The position numbers and the translations under genes were made by a program. The notes under the pieces were generated by a model. The model saw only the letters and a program-made list of their open reading frames with translations, searched no databases and was not told the DNA's origin. Positions 36,540-48,491 of a DNA stretch of 64,000 nucleotides are shown piece after piece (position 1 is the stretch's first letter; each line of letters begins with the position of its first letter). The stretch comes from Blasia pusilla (Eukaryota > Marchantiophyta > Marchantiopsida > Blasiales): NCBI GenBank assembly GCA_050084515.1, contig CM114274.1:41974001-42038000 (forward strand), written 5' to 3'.

Positions 36540-38215
36540 TCGGAGAGCAGAAGCCGCCAATCGCATGGTTTCCCGACCGAGAACTATGGGCAGCGGTCCA
36601 ACCGACTAACTCCAAGAGGAACGGAAGGCGAGAGAAAGAGAGGAGACTCCAGAGCAAAGCGGAATGGAACGGCGGACAGAGGATTATACAGGAGAATCTC
36701 ATGGCCGAGAGAGAAGCAGTTGAGGGGAGAACTACGTTCATTCGGGAGAAGATGTGGGAGGGAACCAGAAAAGAGGATAATATTCTTTTCGAGCGCCTCT
36801 TCGCTGTCTAGAGGGACAAGATACATATTTACGGCAAAATTCGTCCCCTCAGGGTCGTTTTTGAGATTATGCTTTGCCATGTTCTTTCAATGGAAAATGG
36901 ATTTTAATGTCGATGTTTCATAATGTAATGTATCAAAATTAGATCCATGTATCGAGCATGTATCAACTATTTCTCCACCATTCCCTTCCACACACTGATT
37001 GTTTATAATGCCAAACTTGTGCATGCATGAGCAAGTATGAGACATTCTTATAAACTTTCTTTTCCTTTTGAAAAGAATCTAATCAATCTAACTAACTCCA
37101 AAAGTTAGATTCTCGTTTCAAGTCAAACGATTATCTTATGGGCACTAATATCAAATGCGCCTCATGTGCAGACGTATAGGAAGGCTCATCTTAATAATTT
37201 CTCCATTTGTCTTATTTTCTGCAAATTTGGGGAGGGCTGCATATATATTCATTTCAAAAAACATCCCTTCTAAATTAAAAATGTTAACTACAATAGTTAT
37301 CTCATAGTAGTCTAAGCCGGAGGGACCATCAGGGTTGAGTAAAGAAATGATATTCTCTTTGTAAGCGATTCAAACCGTTCGAAGTTTAGGGTTTAGGGTT
37401 CTGTAATTCTGTTCAACTAAAACTTCCCTCCAGATATTAACCGATGACTATAACTTGATAAAATATTATTCGTACGAGAAAATCGGCATACCTATCTTTT
37501 AATAGTGATAAACTTCCTTTCTATTTTTCCTATTTTGACATAGATTTTATAGAGGTATATTTTTTCTCCGATTTTTAATCTAGTCTCATGCCATGAATTT
37601 TTGCATGTGAAGGTGGCTGGATCTTATGGTCCCTGTCATATTTTTTAAATGTTATCTTAAGACCTTGGTGTCCAATTCTTTCCTTCATTAGTTTGAATGG
37701 CAGGGACTGACTGAGGTAGGTGGCATGGGGTAAGTTCACCATAAGTATATCAAGGAGCCTTGTCTCTTCCATCCACTCACAAACAGATAGAAGTGACTTG
37801 ACCTACGTTCTTACTAAATGTGGAGAACAAAAGGTCACAATCGGGTAAGATGATACTTTAAACATGCCCCTGGTCTTTGAAGCAGTAGGGAATCTCCTTT
37901 GTGGTTCTCCTAACCCTATTTGAAACAAAGCTAGAATTTTCTTGAGGAACGTTGGCATGGATAAGCAATTCTGACATGCACGGTTAATCAGAGTCGATGA
38001 TACTCTGAAATCTGATGGCTTTTGGTTATTCAACAGGAACCTCATCACCAGTAAGAAATGATAGATGATGACCAGTTTCTCCAAGAAAACATGGGGACCT
38101 TGAGTCACTCGTGAAGCAAGTGATGGGATCTGGAAATTATGAGTGTACAATGTATTATTACCCAATCTGCAATGTTTTATAATCCACTCCGAGGATGGGA
38201 TGTTTGATAATTCAT
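36540..38215. other. Region between receptor kinase copies B and C
   Basis: No supported gene. Contains a two-unit TTTAGGG stretch at about 37385. The last exon of copy C could be expected in the 37.6-38.2 kb part, but I could not recognise it. Confidence 0.4.
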
Positions 38216-38688
38216 CCTAGTCAACTCGAGGAGAACCATGCCAAAGCTATAGACGTCACTCTGTGTTGTGAGCTTTTGTGTGAGAAGGTCCCTGAGTTTC
38301 TTTCATCCAAACTCAAGCTCTTTTACACAAGTGGATCCATCATGATATGTTCCACTGAGAGGAAAAAAAAAAGAAACGCTCTACAACATGAAAACAGATT
38401 TCAAGGTTTTGGGATCATATGTATCTAAGAATCACTCACAAACTATAAATCAACTGATGTAAGAAAGTTGGGAAAGTGAGTCCAGGTTGTCCAGGTGTCC
38501 AAATGTTCCCTTCAGTGCCTTAGAGCCTAGATTTGATATACCCAAGTCCCCGAGTTCCAAACTTGTGGGTCAGCTAGATATTCGAGGTCCTCATGTCCCT
38601 ATATATGTGTTCAAGTGCTGGATCGCACAAGTTTTTGAAGATAGTAGCTCAAGCCCTGGAGGTAAGAGTTCGAAATTGTAGTAATCAT

Positions 38689-38802
38689 GACTACAATGGC
38701 AGTTACCACCTTGAGCCTACATTCAGAAATTCAACCCACGAAACTGACTACAATGGTAGTTACCACCTTGAGCCTACATTCAGAAATTCAACTCACAAAA
38801 CA
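38689..38802. repeat. 57-bp tandem duplication in copy C
   Basis: GACTACAATGG followed by AGTTACCACCTTGAGCC occurs at 38689 and 38746, period 57, nearly identical, so it is a recent duplication within pseudogene C. Confidence 0.93.
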
Positions 38803-40702
38803 TACTAGTGTGGGAACCATAGAGGTCATTTCACAAAAGTCAACAAGATACATTAAGTAGTTTAAGTTACCCTTAGTTTCAAATACCCTACTCGTTAATT
38901 AAAAGAAGCAGTAGCATATCAGGTGAGAACTATGAAGGACAATAGGATCAGATCTGGTTGGTAATATGATAAATACCTCCATAAGGGATCTTCGCAACTC
39001 TTTGCTTATGGAGTACCACATTAATGAGTGACAGGAAAGTGAAAGTGATTGATTCTTGACAGTGAGTACCTTGGACCTCATTTTCCGAAAATAATTTGCC
39101 TTTTCCAGTCAGTAGTTTGCATCTTTCCACCTGAACTTTCCTGATCTAAATCAGAAGCTTTACCAAAACTGTAGAAACGGCACCGGTAGTATTAGGATAC
39201 TCCAGAGATGTAAATACAACTTCCTTGAGGATAAGCCATACCTTTATAGTAGAGTTGATCACCAAGGGTGATTTTAACCATGTACACGTACATGATCCCC
39301 CTGAGGTAGTAAGCAGCCTACCACCACCAGAGAGATGGTGGAATCTGAGAAATAATTTCACTTACAAATGTAACGTTACCATTTGAAGATAAATAGGAGA
39401 CAGAATAAACTTCATCTCCACTAGAGATAGTGAATTCCTAATTCAAAGTGATCACTGAAGTTTATGATCATTACTCACACTAGATTGCTCCGAAATGAAA
39501 AGGTCACCCTACCCAACGTGTAGGCAACAGCAAGGACACCATGCCATCATATGTATAATAAAATAGGTCCCTATCCATTGCAAGGTAGGTAGCTACCTCA
39601 CATAAACTGGTCCATACCCTACTCTCTATTACTATCCATACCCTTCTCGGTCTCATAATCAAAGTTTGAGTGCTAATAATGGTGTCCCATGGGAAGATGG
39701 GCACTCTATACAGGTCGATTGAAGCCTTATCTTGTAAGAAGTGAACAAGAAGCCTCAGCAATTTCAACCAGTTTTAAAAAAAGAAACCAATTATTCTTTA
39801 GAGATGACCCAAATTTGTTGGTGAGTGTCTAGCCTCAATGCAACCATAGTTTAGAATGGATGTGCAGTTGAGTAGTTGAGTATATGTATGAAATGGGCCT
39901 TTCAAAGCATATTCTCACAGCTAATTTCTTATTCTAATGATTGTAGGATTTCCAATAGCACATGCCTAGAGTATTCCTACCGGTGAGGAGAAGAAGTAGA
40001 AAATTTGAAAGGTGCACACTCTGACAAAGATAAAGAGCACACTATGAAAAAAATGGTTGGACTGAAATTCTTGCAGCTACTTTACTTCACGGCTCCAAGC
40101 TCTCACTAGCTAGCAGGGAATGAGAAGAAAAGAATTCTGAAACTAGAATACCTTCCATTCAGTAAATCTTGAAAGATAATTTACTTTACTGTGCATGATG
40201 ATTTCACTTGCATTAAATAATAAGAAAAAAACTCGGAAAGAAACTTGAATCCTCTTCTCTTTACTACCTAAAGTGTGTCTAGAAACGGAATGACACTACT
40301 TGAGGTTATTGATGATGCAAGAAATGTCATAGATCCCGTGCTCGGGTGACTCTGTAAGTTGCCGATTGCAACTCTTCCCACCTGTTTGTTTGTGAGGCAG
40401 GAGTGAATCAATGACTGCCGTAAGACTGGGTGCATAGAATGCATTACCTTGATCGAAGACTCACACCTGCCTATTTTTGCATAGTAGTATTGGACTCCAC
40501 TAAGAATCAAAATACTTCTCCATAAATAGCTTGAGGACTTTTAAAACTTAAAACTTCCAATACTGAACATAGCCCAGTTGGTCATGTGGATGTCATCAGG
40601 TTCATTTCCATCTCCGTCGAGAAACGCACTCAGTCCAGTTGGACGTCTTTAGGTTCATTTTCATCTCCGTCTAACGTACACTATCTTGTGAGAGTTTCCA
40701 TA

Positions 40703-40736
40703 CGTTTCCATCTATCCTGGAGGATAGATAGAAACG
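40703..40736. repeat. 16-bp inverted repeat in copy C exon 2
   Basis: CGTTTCCATCTATCCT at 40703-40718 and AGGATAGATAGAAACG at 40721-40736 pair at 15 of 16 positions with a two-base loop. Confidence 0.9.
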
Positions 40737-41299
40737 TTTCCCCATGGACATGTCTGTGGAGAAGATGGGTAGGGATGCATCACGTGATTGAATCCCGAGG
40801 CCAAAGAGAATTGCATGATTGGATCTTTTTAGCGCTGGAAACACACTACTAGGTTGGAATCGCTGTTCTTTGAGACGGAAATCGTGCAACTGCAAGAAAA
40901 AGATGACCAGTCCTCTTAACGTCAGAATATTAGCTGCATCCGTCTGATCACTCAAAGTTTGAGTGCGAATTCGTCTTTATACACCTTTTCTTTATTTGCT
41001 AGAAATAGTGTCACTCAAATCAAGCAAACTCTGGCTTCCATGATATCATACACCAATTGAAGAGGTGAACTAGAATGCACGCGCATTCGTGTATCACAAT
41101 CTACACTGCCTGGGTATGGATCATAAGCAAGCGGATCGGGACCGAGAAGGAAAGTCACCTTTGACGACACAAGGCTCCACCATGAGATTCCCATATGAAG
41201 AGCACCAGCACGGAGGAGAGAAAACGTTCGGAGGAGATGCTGGTATTCACCGCCATCTCCAACCGAGAAAACTGCCACCATTCCATTTGGCTCAAGGGC

Positions 41300-43540
41300 C
41301 ATGGAAAAACTGTAAATGCTTTGGAAACGCCGGACGGAAGCATTTTGGAATCAGCGATAGGTCCGGTTTCTTCCCCTAAGGGATCCGGTTGGTGATTTGA
41401 ATAATGCCTTACTATGTGGGTGGGTTTCTTGGGGTACATGTTTATTTTAGAGTAGTCTTGGCTTTGGCTTTGGTGCAGTAGTTGCATTTAAGATAAGGCT
41501 TGGGGCATGTTTCAAAGCTTTACTTAATATAATATGGGTTGTGGCTTTTTTACACAATTATTTCTTACTCTAGCCTATCTTCTATATTTCATGTCATGCA
41601 TCTTTTAAAATGAGCGGAATACTACAATTTCTAGTATGGGCTTTAAAAAAAATTTTGAATCACCCTTTTTATCCATTTTGGGATGTTGCCTTTGGAAGGT
41701 GTCATAGAGCTCTAAGCAGCATATTTGAGGTGAGTACTAATGGAAATAATTGTCTACGACATATTTTCCCAAGATTCTCTTTGCAAGGTAGCATGCTGAA
41801 AGAAACGTTTCATGAGACAGTGAGGAAAGAACTCTTCTATGCCCATTTGTTGACCTCAAGATTCGGAGCTAATGGAAGCTTCGTGAAAATTTCATGGAGC
41901 CTTCAATACTCCCCTCAAAGTCACCATCCCAAATATTTATATCATCCTCTCAAAATTGCAATTCATTTTAAAAAGTTGCAAAATTTTTGAAGGGATGTGT
42001 GCATGATAACTTATTCCCTAGGAGGTTAGGCTAGATTAATAAATAATTGTGTTAGAAAGCCACAAACCCTTTCTACTTCTAGCTCATTTACTCATGATTA
42101 AAAGTCAAAGCTTTTAAACATGTACCAACCCTCATCTCCTCAAAAGAATTTTCTAAGCCCTTACTAAAAATTGTATTGTTCTCTTGGTTTGAGGAAAGGA
42201 AGCAATATTTTAGAATGGATGCATAAATGAAACCTTGGATAGATGTCTGAGTATAAAATCTAGATGAAGCCTCAATTGAGTACGTTGTACATAAATATAA
42301 AGCATAAGTGAAGATTCAACTACTGACTACAAGGGTCTAATATGTGTTAAGCACGCTTTGCTTTATGTGCGAGCTAGCAATGGGATTCCCATTCACAACT
42401 CCCCACACACATCCCTTGTGCTATGAAATCTTATTGGGAAGAGGCTCACAAGATTCGGATTGGACCAAAAGCATATCAATTTTGAGAGAAAATTTAGTTG
42501 GTGAGCATTTCACCATATTCACAAATAAGAAAACACCTAAATTCACACTCCAATGATGAGGAAAAATATCAAGAGATGGGAAATTGTATAAGTTAGATCA
42601 TCTATTGGGGAGGAGAATATGGATAATAAAAAACATACCATTGAGAACCTGAGCTTAAATTCTTTAAACATTCATGAAAGTCCTAAACCAAATAGTACCC
42701 ACTACATACTATTACCACTCTTTCGTAAGAGCCCAACCAAGTGGGAGCACATATGAAGAACTTTTGGAGGAGATTTCTCTCAATGGCAAATATAAGAGAA
42801 AAAGTTTCAACTTCTCCCCTAGCAGGATAACAAGATCCTACCAAGAAGGAGTACCAAAGGCAAAGAAACAAACAAGTCATGTACAATATGATGTTGAAGA
42901 TGAAGTGCATTGATGCAAATTGGTAGAACATAGAGGTTTGTTACAATGGGAGGGGATGCCGATTGGTAGAACTTAGAGGTTGGTTAGAGGTGGATTTCTA
43001 TTGGTGATGTGAGATGTCTTCTTTGGATTCTTTAAGGATTAGAATCAGAAGAATATGAGAGCAATTGGTGCAAGCGAATCAGTATTAACAGAAGTATGGT
43101 ACACCACTTTTCTTTCTTGAGCTTGACCCGCATTTGAGAAGCCAAGAGTAGTTCCCATTCATTATGAGCACATCTATTTCGAGCAGTGGCTCTGGAGTTT
43201 GTTGGAAAGGTGAGGACGACCTAAATTGCAGTCACCCCGCGTCACGCAACCTCGGGCCATGGAACAAGAGCCGTTCACCTTTTGGAACAGCCAGGAAGAA
43301 CGTTGAATTTCGTGGTGACATATCTTGATCTAGATGCGGAATGTCCTCCATGTCATGCTACGAAGAGAAGAAGTTGTGTTTCAGATGCGAATGTTAAAGA
43401 TATGGTGGTTGTGCTTCAATGCAAGAGCATGGATCGCGGCTAGCATAGAAAGAATAATCGAGATAGAGAAACAGAGCCCGCAAACAAAAAAACTATCGAC
43501 GATCCTCCTGTAAACTTACACAGGATATTCAAAGGGCCCA
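41300..43540. other. Mostly non-coding; possible gypsy RNase H remnant
   Basis: No firm gene. A 126-codon frame at 41610-41990 (+), starting with ATG, shows no recognised motif. At 42344-42556 (+), LVGEHFTIFTNKKTPKFTL resembles the RNase H segment of Ty3/gypsy elements (LxGxxFTIxTDHK), and the same frame reopens at 42674-42913. I consider this a weak retroelement trace only. Confidence 0.3.
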
Positions 43541-43545
43541 TCAGA

Positions 43546-43700
43546 TCCAGGCGAAAGGTGGAAAACGAGGATTTAAGTGCCAATTAAGTCCAGGGGGAGA
43601 GCTGAAAGCGAGGATTAAGAGTCAATGTCATCCAGGCCGAGAGCTTCAAGCGCGGATTGAGAATCAATCTCATCAAGGCCAAGAGGGGAAAGCGATGTAG
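43546..43700. repeat. 42-43-bp minisatellite, about 3.5 units
   Basis: Units begin TCCAGG at 43546, 43589 and 43631 and TCAAGG at 43673. Each has AAGCGAGGATT-like and TCAAT-like words. It lies about 170 bp upstream of the ATG of the small secreted-protein frame. Confidence 0.75.
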
Positions 43701-43871
43701 ACATGAATGATGGACAGAGTAGGTCCGGCGGTGGCGTAAACACCCAAGAGAGGAAGACGAAGAGACACCAAAGAGAGGAGGACGAAGTGCAAGCGAAAGC
43801 GACACATAGACACAGAGAGAGACTGTACTCATCAAGTAGTGCCTGTCGTAGCCTTGCGACGAGAGAGAGAG

Positions 43872-44051
43872 ATGGCGAGCTATCTAGTGCTTCCAGTTCT
43901 TCTCGTCTTCCTGAGCCTCGCTAGCGCAGGAGTGGATCTCGCAACGTTCCAGCGCAGCGACTGCCATGGAACCGCGGTCTTCTGTAGGTGCAAGCAAACA
44001 GTGGTAGAGGAGTGGAAAGATAAGTCTCTTCAGAAAAATCGTAGGCAATAG
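43872..44051 (+). CDS. Small secreted protein, first exon or short ORF
   Basis: The frame starts with ATG after a GA-rich leader and encodes a clear signal peptide (YLVLPVLLVFLSLASA). A short mature part GVDLATFQRSDCHGTAVFC follows. Read straight through it is 59 codons. More likely it is exon 1, ending at a GTAGGT donor at 43984 (112 coding bases, phase 1), because the sequence after the donor is lysine- and arginine-rich and unlike a secreted domain. I do not recognise the family, and no second exon was identified within the next kilobase. Confidence 0.4.
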   Translation: MASYLVLPVLLVFLSLASAGVDLATFQRSDCHGTAVFCRCKQTVVEEWKDKSLQKNRRQ

Positions 44052-44059
44052 TGACGAGG

Positions 44060-45640
44060 AGTAGCAATGTGATAAGAAAAAATAAAAATAAAAATGACAG
44101 ACGAAACCCTGTAAGCGCACGAAAGAAAAATGGCGGGTCGGATCCATGGCAGTAGCACAATAGGAAATGAGCACGTAATCAAAACGCCATATTGTCGACG
44201 TGTATTTGAGAGAGAAAGTATTTGCTAGATTTCTTCTAGCCACTTCCATAGCTCAGGGAAAAAGTAGAGGGCATGTCACCGTCTTCCCTATGTAGGAGTT
44301 AGTTAAGTATTCACTTGGAAGTACATTTTTGTTCCGAGGAGGGAAACTCACTCAGCTTACATTCTACGCGTCTGAAGGCGAATCTTGAGAAAAATTGGTG
44401 ACCTTCTAATTACCACTTCTAAGCGCAAACTTCTATTTGGTGACTGGAAGCCGAGCTTGCAATGCTCTTTGGTAGCCGACCCACCAATGAATGAAATAGA
44501 AAATCATTGCTTAAGGGTCAAAATAGAAAAGTAGGGGGCCCAAGAGGACTCACCAGTGGCAAAATGCTACTTCACGAGATCAACACCCCCGTCTCTCCCA
44601 CCTCCACTCCTCCAACTCTCCACTTACTCCACTCAAGTAGGAAATCACACACGAGCAAGTACTCTATGTGAGAGCAAGAAACATTTCTTGCTCTTACTTT
44701 CATTGGAAAGGTACAATTACTCTTACTATAATTGATCTAAACGTATATCGATGTAATAGCCAGAAAGTAGATGCAGGCTCCTCGAGTTTTGATAGTACGG
44801 GGAGCTTGTTTAAGTAATTGCAAAGGACTTCGCACTTACTTGAGTAAGAGATCCAGAGACCACTACGCACATATAGGATCGGTGGCTGGAAAATATCCTA
44901 TGCTCAGGTTTGAATGGTATTCCTGAGGCTCTACTCCATGCTTACTTACTAAAGATAGTCCTCACTACTGAGTATCTCCTTCCACCATCACGACTGTCAA
45001 GAAAGGCAAAGGAAAACAAACATAGTGACTGGAAAGTTCATATTCTGCATGTTCCATTGATTAAACCGATATCTATGAAATTATGACATTATGTCATGAG
45101 ATCTATGGTAAGAAGCTGTGAATGGAGATTAATGAGTGAACCCTCTCAGCTCTATGTGAGTCTAATGGAAGGGTGCATGACAGACGAATCTGTGCACGAC
45201 CATGAAGCCTTCCTTCAGAATGAGCACTTTTTTGGAAAAATCCAGACATAGATAGGTGAATGAATTCCAAAATTTTCAATTTACGAACTCCATCAATTTT
45301 CTGACTTGGATCTTGCTATGGACCCCTATGCTCCAATGGATGCATTGGCACTCTCAGCTAAACTATTAAGCGAACATGGGGGTTACTATTTCAGCACTTG
45401 AGGAAGAGATCCGGAGACCACCACCAAGAAATTTCTACAATGAACGTGCAATCAATCTTCATTATATAGTGTATAAAGCATAAGTGACCACTCGGAACAA
45501 CCAGGCAGAATAGCTGGCGCACGGAAACAACTGCAAAATCAGCTATACTATGAGATACCACACACTCATATGAGTCTTCATATGTACGTTCAATCGCATG
45601 AAAGCACAAGCTTATCATATCTCCTTATTATTCTTTTATG
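44060..45640. other. Intergenic region, no gene recognised
   Basis: No supported coding sequence. The phrase AGAGATCC(A/G)GAGACCAC occurs near 44850 and 45407, suggesting a short dispersed repeat. Confidence 0.4.
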
Positions 45641-45649
45641 ATAAGAGAT

Positions 45650-47010
45650 GATATTTAGTAACTTCAAGCTTCAAGCGGACATCGATATTCTTTAGTGAGC
45701 TTATATGCTTATCTTTTGAAGAAATATCTTCCCATCCTAAATAAGCTCTAATGAAATGATATTTTAGGTCAATGTGCTTCAACCATTTTTACCCAAACTT
45801 ATAACACTTTGGCTTTAACAATGCAATACTAATGAATATCGGGTTAAATCAAGTTTATTTGCTATTCTTTTTATTCCTAAGGCTTGTGATGCCTACAACA
45901 TATTTTGCTTTATGGTTGAGAGTGCTTTATTAGACCCTCGGCTTCTTGTAGCCATGGTTACCTTGAGATGCCTTAGTTTCCCTTTATTTCCAAGGATGTA
46001 ACGATAGATGTAGCCTTGTGCAAACTATGGCGTATATAAACTCCCCATAGCTTTTGCATATAATACATTCTTCATATACTCATGTTCTTTATTGGAGATA
46101 GGACATTGTTGAGAGGAAAGTTTGAACTTGTGCTCCTAAAGGTGAACTCACGAGTTTTGCCTCATCCATGTAAAATCTTGGTAGCACCTTCTCCATGTTT
46201 TTTCCAAGACATCCAAAGCTTATCTTGCTCCCTCTCACATAAAATTTCTATCCCAAGAATTTTACTTCCCATATCCTTCAGAGGATCATTATATATGATG
46301 TCCTCCTTCTTGCTATCATATGAGACTAGTATGATAGGGTATGAGACTAGTATAACAAGGGATTCCTCTAGCTCCTTGAAATACACATAAGGATATGTCA
46401 TTCCTAGAATAGCCTTGTTGTATCATGAAATCTTTTGTTCTATTGATTTCTTGAGCTTGCATACAAAGTTCTCTTTTCCGGTTCTTACAAATTAATGTCT
46501 AATACTCCATGGAAGAAAGCATTTGCAACATCCAATTGCTCCGATGCAAATCATACTTAGCAACCATTGGGACACATACAAAGGTTATCTTAACCACAAG
46601 AGAAAATATTTCATTGAAATCAATGCCCTCCCTCTAAGTGGAGCTTTACAACTCTCACCTTCAACTTTTGGTTGCCCTTCTTTTCTCTTGTACATCCATT
46701 TATTTTTTCTCCTTTTGGTACAAGATCCAAGTATACTTTCATCTTCATTTTTCCATAGGTGTCTTTCTTGTCCTTTCAGAGCCTCACCATTTTTCAGTCA
46801 TTAACCTAAAAGAAACCATATCAAAATATTAAACTGGTTTTTTTATTCTTTTGATGTGGGGGTCTTAGGATTATCTCCTTCTACCGTATCATCCTCCACC
46901 ATAGGTGACTCCAATTCTCTCTCACCCTCCAATTGAACATCAATACTTGATAGTTCAAAAACAAGCTTGTTGAAGTATTAAGATCATTTACAAAACTTGT
47001 AACATCCATT
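45650..47010 (-). mobile_element. Ty1/copia fragment, RT to RNase H
   Basis: Minus-strand copia polymerase with many breaks. From the 5' side it reads an acidic linker (about 46980-46880), then LDVANAFFHG (about 46520), a match to LDVKTAFLHG of copia RT. LGIEILCEREQDKLWMS (about 46270-46210) follows. RNase H words LHC-SQSVISLGKN and KHIDLKYHFIRA follow near 45830-45740. Both ends are missing and no LTR was found, so the element is dead. Confidence 0.85.
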
Positions 47011-47036
47011 ATAGATATTTAATTCTTACTTAGTAA

Positions 47037-47713
47037 TGTCTGATTTTTTTTATTTAGCTAGTTGATCTTAATGTTGGTAGGAGTTTTCTCTTTTCATCTC
47101 TTTTCATTTTTTCAAATGTTATTTTGATTATTTTTTAATGTTATCATAAAAGGGTGGATATCTTACATTAATAAAAGGTGTGAGATTTTTCTAAAGCATG
47201 TCCACAAGTGACATGATATGGTCGAAAACATGGGCATCTACAATACAAGCAACAATAATTTCATGTACTACCTCCAACTACATAAGCAAATTCAAGACCC
47301 CCATGTGATTAAATCTAGAAATCTAGAGGTGGATTATGTGATGGTTCTCATGGATGGTGATTCTAGAACTAATGCCAAATTTACATGCACTTTACCAATC
47401 ATTTATATATGTCTTTTCATAAACTTTTTTTCTACAATGGATGGAATGATGCCTTGATGCATGGTAGAAATTTCATTAATACTTAGTGTGGAATTGATGG
47501 GGTCCATGCCCAACCAATGGTGTCACATTTTGTCTTATTTAGCTAGCTGATCTTAGGTAGCTGAACTTAGGAGTGTTCTCTTTTCATCTATTTTCGTTTT
47601 TTCAAATGTTATTTCTATCAATTTTTTAATGTTATTATAAAAAATTTGGATATCTTATATCCAAAAGATATCGAATTTTTCCAAAAGCTAAGTCTAATCG
47701 TGACATGATATGG
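47037..47713. mobile_element. TRIM-like element with two short LTR-like repeats
   Basis: Two direct repeats of about 185-193 bp, 47037-47220 and 47521-47713, both begin TGTC. They share TTATTTAGCTAG, TTCTCTTTTCATCT, TTTTTCAAATGTTATTT and GTGACATGATATGG. They flank about 300 bp with only a short open frame. The layout resembles a terminal-repeat retrotransposon in miniature. I could not identify a primer-binding site or target duplication, so a simple segmental duplication is possible. Confidence 0.45.
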
Positions 47714-48174
47714 ATGTTGTCTGAAATATGTGCAAAAGGCTCTGATTCCGCTCTGGCGTCGAATTTGAGGCTCACGGGAGAACTTCAAGGGAACTACGGT
47801 TTAATTAATTAATATGATAGTTCACATTAATTCATTCTCATTCCAGGCATTCCACGAAGGTCCTCTCAGTTTAAAAAGTTACATAACGGTCTGGTTTCCG
47901 ATTGTGGAGATTATTTTGTGAGCTAGCACATTGATACGGTCTTGCAGAGCAATGCAGACCTGGGAAGAAGTACGGACACGAAATAAAATACTGTCGAAAA
48001 GAAGGAAAGAATCACGGCTAATGGCGGACAAACAAAGCCTGATTCATCCGCACTCTAGTTGCGCCGGCTCCGCTTCCGTGTGAGTCAGCGCATTCGATAT
48101 CGAATGCGGATACTCTAACATGAATCTGCCGACTAGACTCTTGTATGGATTGGATTGTCACTTTATGGATCTCT

Positions 48175-48206
48175 TTTGGGAAGAAGAAGATTTTCTTCTT
48201 CCCAAA
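48175..48206. repeat. Perfect 14-bp inverted repeat upstream of the thaumatin-like gene
   Basis: TTTGGGAAGAAGAA at 48175-48188 and TTCTTCTTCCCAAA at 48193-48206 are exact reverse complements with a four-base loop. It lies about 160 bp upstream of the TATA box and is absent from the inverted duplicate at 61.6 kb. Confidence 0.93.
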
Positions 48207-48361
48207 GAAGAAAATCGAGGCCTTTTACTTGATTTAGAATACGCCTTTAGAATACAGAGATCGATCCACGTATTGCCCGACTCGCACGCAGCCACGTTCT
48301 ACGATTGAAGCACAGCTTTCCTTAGAAACTCATCCGAGCGATGACGCAGTCGATCTCCAGC

Positions 48362-48367
48362 TATAAA
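48362..48367 (+). promoter_or_regulatory. TATA box of the thaumatin-like gene
   Basis: TATAAA lies 130 bp upstream of the ATG at 48492, leaving a 5' leader of about 100 nt. The matching stretch is deleted in the inverted duplicate. Confidence 0.6.
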
Positions 48368-48491
48368 TTGGGCCACAACATCTATTTCATTGCAGCAGGC
48401 AGCAGTCCTAAAAGAACTATATTCAGCCAGCGAGCGTACGTAGGGAAGCCTTAAGGAGAGATTAGCGAATCGAGGGCTTCGCGAATCGAAG

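Larger units (their letters stand above)
38220..41256 (-). pseudogene. Decayed thaumatin-receptor kinase (copy C)
   Basis: A third head-to-tail paralogue with the same exon order as copy B. Exon 1 still has an ATG at 41256 and a hydrophobic leader (FLSSVLVLFIWES) before a GTGACT donor. Exon 2 (about 40890-40600) reads SNLVVCFQR, stop, KDPIMQFSLASG, matching [20 protein letters not shown]. Exon 3 (about 40375-40310) reads GIYDISCIINNLK, matching [11 protein letters not shown]. Kinase exons follow in decayed form. The glycine-loop region is at about 39640-39520 and the YVYM region at about 39290. The DFG region (LGDLGISNLG) is at about 38570-38530, and [18 protein letters not shown] at 38276-38222. 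Many stops and shifts. DFG has become DLG and HRD is lost. Non-functional. Confidence 0.8.

Noticed and set aside
37385-37401. Telomere-like TTTAGGG repeat
   Set aside because: Only about two units; expected by chance or as a common plant promoter telo-box, and not a telomeric relic.
41610-41990. 126-codon ATG-started frame
   Set aside because: No recognised motif, signal peptide or promoter; AT-rich surroundings make such a frame likely by chance.
45391-45618. Possible fourth thaumatin-receptor copy between 44.8 and 45.6 kb
   Set aside because: Reading the minus strand gave no thaumatin or kinase words beyond chance.
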